From: Nicotiana tabacum
Lineage: Eukaryota > Streptophyta > Magnoliopsida > Solanales > Solanaceae
NCBI RefSeq assembly: GCF_000715075.1
Contig: NC_134101.1
Location: 198,358,103 to 198,422,102, forward strand
DNA: 64,000 bases
Reading direction: 5' to 3'
Under the pieces are notes generated by a model. It was not told where the DNA came from, did no database searches, and saw nothing but the letters and a program-made list of their open reading frames with translations. Below are positions 56,759 to 64,000 of the stretch, one piece after another; the first letter of the stretch is position 1; each line of letters opens with the position of its first letter. A program made the translations under genes and the position numbers.

Positions 56759-58490
56759 TGTTTTGTAAGGTGTACACTGATCATCGTAGTCTTCATCACC
56801 TGTTCAAGCAGAAGCATCAAAATTGAGGAAGTAGAGGTGTATTGAGATACTTAAGTATTATGATATCACTATCCTATATCATCAGGGTAAGAAAAATGTG
56901 GTAGAAGATGTCTTGAGTAGGAATGCGGAGAGTATGACTAGTTTGGCATGTATTCCAGCAGAGGAGAAGCCTTTGGCTATGGAGGTTTAGGCCTTGGAAA
57001 TAGACTTGTGATATTGGATATTTCTGAACCTAGTAAAGTTCTTGCTTATGTTGTTGCACAGTCATCCTTTTTTGAGCAAATTAAGACTAGTCAGTGTGAT
57101 GATTCCCATTTGTTAGTGCTTAAAGACACGCTGCAAAAAGGTAGTGCTATGAAGGTGGATATTGGAGATAATGATGTTATTCGACTCTAGGGTTGGCTTT
57201 ATGTTCCTAATGTTGATGGTTTGAGGGAGTTGATATTTTAGGAAGCTCATAGTTTGCGGTATTTTATTCATTAAAGTGCTGCAAATGTGCATGACTTGAA
57301 GCAATATTAGTGGTGGTGGTGGAGGATGAAGAAACACACTGTGGGAAATGTTTGATTGTGTTTGACCCTCCAACAAGCAAAGAATGAACATAAAAAATCA
57401 GGTGGTTTAATTCGAAAGATGGTTATACCGGAGTAGAAGTGGGAGCGTATCACCATGGACTTTATGGTACGCTTACCACGTACCTTGAGGAATTTTGATG
57501 CTATTTTGTTATTGTGGATAGGATGACCAAGTCTGAACACTTTATACTATATACTTCGGAGAAGTTAACTTAGATTTACATCCGAGAGATAGTTAGTTCG
57601 CATTGGGTGCCTATTTTTATCATTTCAGACCATAGTACTTAGTCACATCTCACTTTTAGAGAGAAATACAATGGGAGTTGGGTACGTAGATTGAGAGTAG
57701 AATAACTTTCAACCCATAGAGTGATGTTCAGTTTGAGCAGTCTATTCATATTCTTGAGGACATGTTATGAGCTTATGTAATTAACTTTAGAGGTCGTTGG
57801 GATTAGTTCTAGCTTTTGGCTGAGTTTGCTTACAATAATAGCTATTAGTCCAGCATTAAGATAGCTCAATATGAGGATCTATATGGTAGATGGTGTCATT
57901 TTCCTATTGGTTGGTTTGAGTTGTGTAGCTAGGTTGTGGGGTACATATTTGGTACATGATGCATTGGAGAAGGTGAAGTTAATTCAAGAACGACTTCGGA
58001 TATCACAAGGTAGGCAAAAGAGTTATGGAGATAATAAGGTTCGTGATATGGAATTTATGGAGGGTGAGAATGTACTTTTGTAAGTCTCACCCATGAAAGG
58101 TGTGATGAGGTTTGGGAATGAAGGTCAAGTTGAGTCTGAGGTTTAATGGCCTATTTGAGGTATTGGAGAGACTTGGTGAAGTGGATTATAGACTTTATTT
58201 GTCTCCTAGCCTATCAAGAGTATTTTTAGTATTTTATGTTTATATGATTATGAGGTATAATAAAGATTGCCATATGTTATTGACTTCAGCTTATTGCATC
58301 TAGATAAGAATTTGTCATATCAAGAAGAGTCGATAGCTATTTTGGACAAACAAGCTTAAAAGTGGAGGTCAAAAGAAATTGCTTCGGTGAAGGTTATTTG
58401 GAGAGTGAAATCGAGTGAGGAAACTACTTGGGATATCAAGTCGAACAAACGGATTAGATATCCATACCATTTCAGCAATTCAGGTACATT
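56759..58490 (+). pseudogene. RNase H end, integrase and chromodomain (element E)
   Basis: After RNase H ([37 protein letters not shown]) the integrase reads LKDTLQKGSAMKVDIGDNDV and YVPNVDGLREL. The zinc domain is damaged. The core reads [20 protein letters not shown] (first Asp), IVDRMTKSEHFI, IISDHST (second Asp) and a poorly readable Glu region. The C-terminus has LVHDALEKVKLIQERLRISQ, QKSYGDNKVRDMEFMEGENV and [11 protein letters not shown] chromodomain-like end (KWRSKEIASVKVIWRVKSSE, then ETTWDIKS) lies at about 58360-58480. It is the same architecture as element C, with many more stops. Confidence 0.85.
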
Positions 58491-58534
58491 TCTAAACCCG
58501 TTAGAGGACTAATGTTCCTTTAAGAGGTGGAGAA

Positions 58535-59370
58535 TGTAAAGATTCAACTTGTTGTTTTTAGTTCTAGAACTGCATTCCCCTATTTGATACTTCTCATAGA
58601 TTTATTTGATTATTTATGACTTGCGGAGATGGATGGTTTGGGTTCCGAGAGGGTTGGGAGTGATTTGAGATGCTTAGTTCCAAACTAGAGGTTTAATGTT
58701 GGAAGAATTTGACAAAGATCAACATTTTAGGTTAACGGGCTCACATTGGAGATTTAAAGTTTTTAATAGGTTCGTATGGTGATTTTAGAATAGCACGTAT
58801 GCTCAAATAGGTTCTTGGGTGACCTAGGGTTGATTTGGCACTTCTAGTCAAAAGTTGGATTTTGAACTTAATGATGTTTGAGATTTTTGGTTTGATGCTT
58901 GATTCCTGATTTTAATGTTGTTTTTTTTTTGTTTTCAAGCCTTTGGACAAGCTTGTAAGGGGTATACGAACTTCTTAGGATGATGGGCGCGATCTCAAGG
59001 GGCTTGGGTGGTTTCAAAGCATTTTGGAACATGTAGCAGCTACTGGTTTTTTGATGCATAGCAATGCATCACGATCAGGGAGCTAAGTCTTGTGATTGCG
59101 TAGAAAGAATTGGACTGGGGGATTATTTTCACTTTGTGATTGCATGGAGGTAGTTTACCATCACATAGGGTTGTTAGCTAGTGCATCGTGAAGGCAAGAG
59201 ATTTTCACCCCAACGTCAAAGGTTAGTGATTCTAACTTGGATTTGACTTAAGCTATTTAATACCCATATATTCCCACATCTAAATCTTAAGATTTAAAAA
59301 AAAAAAAAAAAGAAAGAAGATTTTGGAATAAAGAGTAACTATTTTCTTTTGGGCTTTTGAACACCGTTTT
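58535..59370 (+). repeat. 3' LTR of element E, truncated
   Basis: It starts TGTAAAGATTCAAC right after the purine tract taagaggtggagaa. It matches the 5' LTR from about 58968 on (acttcttaggatgatg; caccccaacgtcaaaggtta) and stops near 59370 at gcttttgaacaccg, well short of the expected length. CACTA sequence begins within 30 bases. Confidence 0.8.
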
Positions 59371-59393
59371 GTTCAATTTTGGAGTTTTGACTT

Positions 59394-60720
59394 CACCTTG
59401 CACACAAGACACGACTTGGACTCCCAGTTCAATACATGTCGATGTATTCCTTTGAGAGATAGTCTCCCTAAATTATTTTTTGAGTTAGTATTATAATTTT
59501 TATTATATGTAATTCCCTTCTAACATGATATTATGTAGGACTATTATTGAAGGATATATATATATGTGAAGCCTATCTTACAAAGGAAACTACTCATTTT
59601 TTTTCTTATTACTTCGATAATCACGTGCAATGTGCTAAAAATAGGCCCAATCAGTATAGCATTAAAAATGAGAATAATCCATTAAATCCACCAATTTCCA
59701 TCTTCAATCAACTAGTTTGTAGCTCTAAAGATCATGCAAAAAGATGTCTGAATGATATGGAGCATAAGTCATCTACAATGCATGTGTTGCTAAATTGCCC
59801 GGAAGTTCGACTATTTCTCAAGTATGTGTGCAGTTGTTATTCAATAACATGTAATATTCATTGATTAGTTTGATTCAACTAACTTATTTTTTCAGTTTGT
59901 CGTATAGTTAATTTGTGAGTCAATTTGTCCATGATGCTATATATTCAAGATTTGATGTGTAGTTTAAAGATTGTGCAAGTGTGAAATCATAATATACTTT
60001 TAAAGTTTCATAATATACATATGATGCAACTAATAATTTACTCAGCCCTATATGTAGGTTTTTAATGCAAATAATGGTGTTACTCAATTCTTAAGAGATA
60101 TATCTTGGGGACCTGCAGTGAGGGTCACAACAATGTCTCAATACATAGTGAATGATTATAAATTTCATACTGAGGAATGATCTAAGTATAAAAAGAAATA
60201 ACAGTGGAGTATGGATTAAAGGTAGTAATGGCAATCATGATGGGGATACTGATTATTATGATGTGCTTCAAGAGATTCTAGAATTAGAATATTTAGGCTG
60301 GCCATATAAGAAGGTGGTACTTTTTCGATGCAAGTGGTGTGACCCAACATCAAAAAGAGGTACAAATATAACTTGCAGTACAATACAATTGAGGTTAATC
60401 ACACGAGGGAGTATAACCTCTATGATCCTTTTATAATTGCACAAAATATTAGGCAACTGTATTATTCTCCTTATCCATTACAGAAAAAAAATTTGATTGG
60501 TGGATGGTAATTAAAACTAAGCTTGTGAGTAGAGTGGAAGTCCAGCATATATTAGATGTTGCATACCAAAATAACATATCAAGTGCTCACTAATTGGTGG
60601 ACGATCAATTAAACAATGACTTGGAGCATCCTCAACGTCTATTAAAAGAAGTTGATATACAAGAAATAACATTCATAGAAGATGAAGAACAAGAATCTGC
60701 TGATGGATAAAACAAGTAAA
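59394..60720 (+). pseudogene. CACTA (En/Spm) TNP2-type transposase, C-terminal part
   Basis: This is the transposase of a DNA transposon. It begins with HLAHKTRLGLPVQYMSMYSF and ER, a DUF4218-like block. An intron-like gap follows, then ICEAYLTKETTHFFSYYFDN, HVQCAKNRPNQYS and NDMEHKSSTMHVLLNCPEVR with LFLK. A second gap precedes MSQYIVNDYKFHTEE, NSGVWIKGSNGNHDGDTDYY and DVLQEILELEYLGWPYKKVV with LFRCKW, a DUF4216-like block. The end, in another frame, reads HTREYNLYDPFIIAQNIRQL. Acidic tail words (EDEEQES) follow. Stops and frameshifts are present, and the catalytic Transposase_21 part is missing. Confidence 0.78.
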
Positions 60721-60837
60721 GATGAAGAATTGATGGATGAGGAAGAATATGCCGAGGAGGATTAGCATGTTGGTTTTTTCAAGTGCTCTTATCTTATATT
60801 GATTTAAATTTTTATACTAACATATATTTTTATGAAG

Positions 60838-61315
60838 ATGGCATGTAAGGGTTGAGTTAATAATGATCAAGGTAACTCTCGGGTATATGGGGTTGAAGGG
60901 GGTATAAGAAGGATAGGGTGCGGGTCGATTCAGAGGATAGTACTAATCCCTCTTTTCCTTCACCTCCATATATGCATTCTTCTGTTGCATAGATGCATTC
61001 TTCAATACGGACATCTTTTCCTCCATATACTCTGGGCCTAGCAATAACTACTATCAGCCCACGTAGTAGTATTCTTACAATAGTCCAAGATAATCATGCA
61101 TATCCTTTCATGCCTACACCAGGTCATCTATCAATCGGCCACCTCTCAATGTGTCTGTCATCTATCCCCCTTTGCATCACAGGCATCTATATCGCAACAT
61201 TCTAGATCGTAGTCATCTTCATCAGCCACTCCATCTCCACATCATCCATCTCCTAGCATTTTAGGACTTCGGCTTCGCAGCAATAACTCTGAGACAACGC
61301 TACCTTATCTGCACA
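60838..61315 (+). pseudogene. Start of a second CACTA gene, cut off by a hAT insertion
   Basis: From the ATG at 60838 (MACKG, then a stop) a Pro/Ser/Thr-rich frame runs through PSFPSPPYMHSSVA, MHSSIRTSFPPYTLGLAITT and ISPRSSILTIV. In CACTA elements a second gene, often of the Transposase_24 type with a Pro/Ser-rich N-terminus, follows TNP2. The fit here rests on position and composition only. It ends at 61315 where hAT terminal sequence begins. Confidence 0.4.
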
Positions 61316-61510
61316 TAAGGCTGGCAAACGGGCCGGGCTCGGGCCTAAACAGGCCTCGTGGGCCGGTCCTATGTGGGCCCGGGCTTAAACGGTTCTGGGC
61401 GTCGTGGGCTTTTGGAGGTAATTGAACCAGGACCGGGACCACGAACTAATGGTCCGGGGCTAAGTGGGTCGGTCCCAGGCCTATGTGGGCCTAAGTGGGC
61501 CTGACCTTTT
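61316..61510. repeat. hAT terminal and subterminal GGGCC-rich repeats
   Basis: Many direct and inverted copies of gggcc, ggcctg, gtgggcc and aagtgggcc within 200 bases (for example cgggccgggctcgggcc at about 61329-61345). This part is far more GC-rich than its surroundings. Subterminal repeats of this kind bind hAT transposase. That role is inferred. Confidence 0.7.
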
Positions 61511-61543
61511 TTTAAAAACATTTTATCTAGGGCAATTTCTTGT

Positions 61544-61548
<5 letters not shown>

Positions 61549-61622
<74 letters not shown>
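61549..61622. repeat. (TA)n then (GT)n compound microsatellite
   Basis: About 45 bases of TA followed by about 30 of GT. It sits between two copies of ctaggGCAATTTCTTGTAAATTATA (about 61527-61550 and 61657-61681), so a tandem duplication has been split by repeat growth. Confidence 0.9.
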
Positions 61623-61625
<3 letters not shown>

Positions 61626-61866
61626 GTGGGCCCGGCTTTTTTAAAAAAAAATTATCTAACGCAATTTCTTGTAAATTATATTATATAGTTGTGACTTAAA
61701 ACTTTTTAATTCAAATTTAAAAGACAAAATATTGTAAAAAGATATTCAAAGCAATGCGTTATAATTTTTATTATTATGGAATGAGCACAACCAAGGTGCT
61801 AATACCACCATTGAGAAGAAAAAGAAACTAATCAAGATGTGCGAAAATACAAGTTACATATTAATT

Positions 61867-63960
61867 TTACATGGTATCTCTTACAAATTTCATAAATCCA
61901 TCAAGGTTCGAAGGAATTTCCATTGGTGGTGGCGGAAAAGAAGCTTTTTCATCACCACTTCCGGGCGAAGCTGTATCCTCCACAAGTTCAGCTAGCATTT
62001 CTTCGTAAGCTTCATCTACCTCTGGTTGTGATTCAGCAAGTCCAAAATTTCTTCATTCCGAACGGATCCAATCTCTGAAAAGTACTGATTTTTCCAAGCT
62101 CTCCCTCATAGATGCTATATAATCACCAAGTTGAAGTCTTGCTTGACTGAAAGCGCTCTCCGATGACACTATTGAAGCTTGAATGGTTAAAATGTCTCGG
62201 GCCATCCTTGAAAGGATCGGAAAGTATTTTTCTTTGTCCTTCTACCATTCCAAAAGATTAAATGATCCGTTGGAATTCACTTCCTCAAGTCCCTGTGACA
62301 AATAAACTTCAAGCTCATTTAGTTGTGAACAATCACTAGTGCTACAACCATGAGAACCCCTGAACCAGGTCCAAGCAGTATGTACTCTTACTCCTGTAGT
62401 TCTTTTAGATGATTGAGAACTAGAAGAAGAAGGAGTTGGAACATTTGGTCTAGCATTATCTATTGCAATTTGATAAGCAATATAAATGGTTTGAGCATTT
62501 ATCTTAATTGAGGCTTGTGCGTCCGAAAGTGTAGACAACTCCTCATCTTCAAGTGCTAAACCATTATAAATAGATTGATACCAATATTGAAGATCTTCTA
62601 ATTTAATAGTAGGATTTAACAAGGCAGCAACACCATAAATAGGGAAAAAAGGGGAAAAAATATTTTTTAAATTTCTTTCTCATAGAATCAATAGCTTCTT
62701 CATAAATTTCTCCACCCTCTGAAAAGTAAGCAAATAAATTTGCAAGTTCTACAAGATAAACTAAACATTTTGAAATAGTAGGATAATATTGCCCAGAAAA
62801 TTCATTTGTAGCAACATGAAATCTTTCTAAAATATCTACAAGGATTTTAACATTAGCCCAATCCGCATTTGTAAGGTGCTCATCATCATCACTTACATGA
62901 GAATTAAACGTTGGATTTATGGGGTTTCTATATTCATATGCAACAACTAAACTTTCATACATGTAATTCCATCTAGTTGGACAAGGTTTAGGAACTTTTC
63001 TTTCTCTTAGGCCAAATTCATCACATCTTTTAAAATATTCTTTAAGTCTACTTTTGCGGTTTGAATAAAAAATTCAGTACCATTTTAACCTTTTCAATCA
63101 ACATTTTCATACCATCACCCACAATTAAATGTTAAATATGACACATATATCTAACATGAAAAATGTTAATAAATGCAGGATTTAGTATAGTTGTAAGCAA
63201 TTCTACAACATTAGTGTTACTAGTAGCATTATCCATTGAAATTGACATTATTTTATCACTAATGCTAAAATATCTACAAATATTCGTAACCGTGCTAGAA
63301 ATAAACTGTCATGTGTGACGTGAATTAATTATTCTATAAGCAATAATGTGCTTTTGTATTATCCAGTCCTCATCAATCCAATGACTTGTAACAGTAAGAT
63401 AATCACAGTCATTACCACTTCTACCAATATCAGTAGTAATAGCAACACGGCAATTAATATGAGTAAATAAATAGCATTAATATTGTTCATATTCATGTTT
63501 ATATTTATAACTATCGCTCTTTACGGTTATGCGAGGCCATCCTTTATAAGTAGGATTAAAAATGCTTCTAATATAATGCACAAAGTGAGGGTTAGAAGGA
63601 AAATTATAGGGTAAACACATAATAGTAACCATTTTTGCTAATTCTTCCCTATCTTTTCTTGGGTCATAATATAAAATACCACCGGTAACAGTATTAATTC
63701 CTAGTTGAAATTGATTTGACCCGGTACTAGGGTCAGGCTGACTAGGTAGACTTCCCCCCCCCGGCTGCAGCTTTCATTTGATTATATTTAACTTTATCTT
63801 GAGAGTGTATCATTATGTGTCTCCTAAAAATTCCTCCCTCCCCCCACCGGTTAACATAGTTAAAAGCTAACTCTTTGCCATAAGTTTACATTTAGCTTTA
63901 TTTTTTTTATCTTATTTGAATAAAAAATTGCTAAACAAGAAATGTTTCGGCCCGTTTAGA
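61867..63960 (-). pseudogene. hAT transposase pseudogene
   Basis: Read right to left. A BED-type zinc-finger trace (AKCKLMAK, FRRHIMIHSQ) lies near 63800-63890. Next comes the RNase H-like fold: DPRKDREELAKMVTIMCLPY, PHFVHYIRSIFNPTYKGWPR, INCRVAITTDIGRSGNDCDY, LTVTSHWIDEDWIIQKHIIA and ISMDNATSNTNVVELL. Two open stretches follow (62962-62603, 62622-62242) with NVKILVDILERFHVATNEFS. The C-terminal dimerisation block (ASIVSSESAFSQARLQLGDY, then IASMRESLEKSVLF) runs to a TAA at 61867-61869. The second Cys of the finger and several frames are lost. This is Ac-like hAT of the RICESLEEPER kind, from memory. Confidence 0.85.
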
Positions 63961-64000
63961 AGGTTGTCTAGAAGTCAACCGGGGCATTATTTAGATTAGT

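Larger units (their letters stand above)
49981..59370 (+). mobile_element. Element E: decayed chromodomain Ty3/gypsy element
   Basis: Plus orientation: truncated 5' LTR, primer site, gag, protease, RT, RNase H split by a solo LTR, integrase, chromodomain, purine tract, truncated 3' LTR. It has the same domain order and blocks as element C and is much more degraded, with stops every few dozen codons. The 5' LTR lacks about the first 430 bases (compare 58535-58967), which is where the inverted LTR fragment sits. The 3' LTR lacks its distal part. It is probably the oldest recognisable retroelement in the window. Confidence 0.88.
61316..64000 (-). mobile_element. hAT element, one end in the window
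   Basis: The left end begins about 61316 with TAAGGCTGGCAAACGGGCC, followed by subterminal GGGCC-rich repeats. This is a layout common in plant hAT elements with a short inverted repeat. The minus-strand transposase lies inside, and its 5' end and the right terminus lie beyond the window. The 8-bp target duplication cannot be checked. It inserted into a CACTA remnant. Confidence 0.75.

Noticed and set aside
61464..61688. 74-codon frame with Ile-Tyr and Val-Cys repeats
   Set aside because: It is translation of the TA and GT microsatellite, not a protein.

Overview
This window is plant nuclear DNA, most likely from the nightshade family and probably Nicotiana (inference from a Tnt1/Tto1-like copia element and from the style of the LTR families). 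It behaves as a transposable-element graveyard. I found no intact host gene, no tRNA or rRNA gene and no prokaryotic feature. Nearly every long reading frame is a piece of a retrotransposon or DNA transposon, most with stops and frameshifts.

Layout. 1-770 is unassigned. 771-2105 is a gypsy LTR-type remnant with a 31-bp minisatellite. 2106-7242 is element A, a 5'-truncated and internally deleted Ty3/gypsy element of the Tat lineage. 7965-18626 is element B, a near full-length Tat-lineage element with LTRs, a tRNA-Lys-type primer site, gag, protease, RT, two RNase H domains, integrase, a MITE and an antisense reading frame before the 3' LTR. 19374-24757 is a nearly complete Tork/Tnt1-type copia element. 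It sits inside a minus-strand DUF4283 (LINE ORF1-like) pseudogene at 19295-25930. 25931-29799 is AT-rich and empty. 29800-31956 is a reverse-oriented gypsy LTR. 32345-33433 is a poly(A)-tailed retroposed insertion with a 12-bp target duplication.

34867-49243 is element C, a minus-strand chromodomain gypsy (chromovirus) with 2.7-kb LTRs and a perfect AATTG target duplication. Its integrase gene was split by element D (38672-42486), a short gag-only element with Tat-type LTRs and primer site. 49520-50955 forms a large inverted repeat, one arm of which lies in the truncated 5' LTR of element E (49981-59370). Element E is a decayed plus-strand chromovirus whose RNase H is split by a solo LTR at 55485-56758. 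59394-61315 holds CACTA (En/Spm) remnants with DUF4218/DUF4216-like parts, cut off by a hAT element (61316 to the window end) that carries a minus-strand transposase pseudogene.

How it fits together. The insertions are nested: the copia element lies in a LINE-like gene, D lies in C, C lies in an old LTR, a solo LTR lies in E, and the hAT lies in the CACTA. The frames give the usual retrotransposon functions (capsid, protease, reverse transcriptase, RNase H, integrase), but every copy carries disabling changes. No clearly new system was found. The most unusual pieces are the antisense frames of elements A and B, the gag-only element D, the LTR foldback at 49.5-51.0 kb and the unidentified retroposed 272-codon frame.
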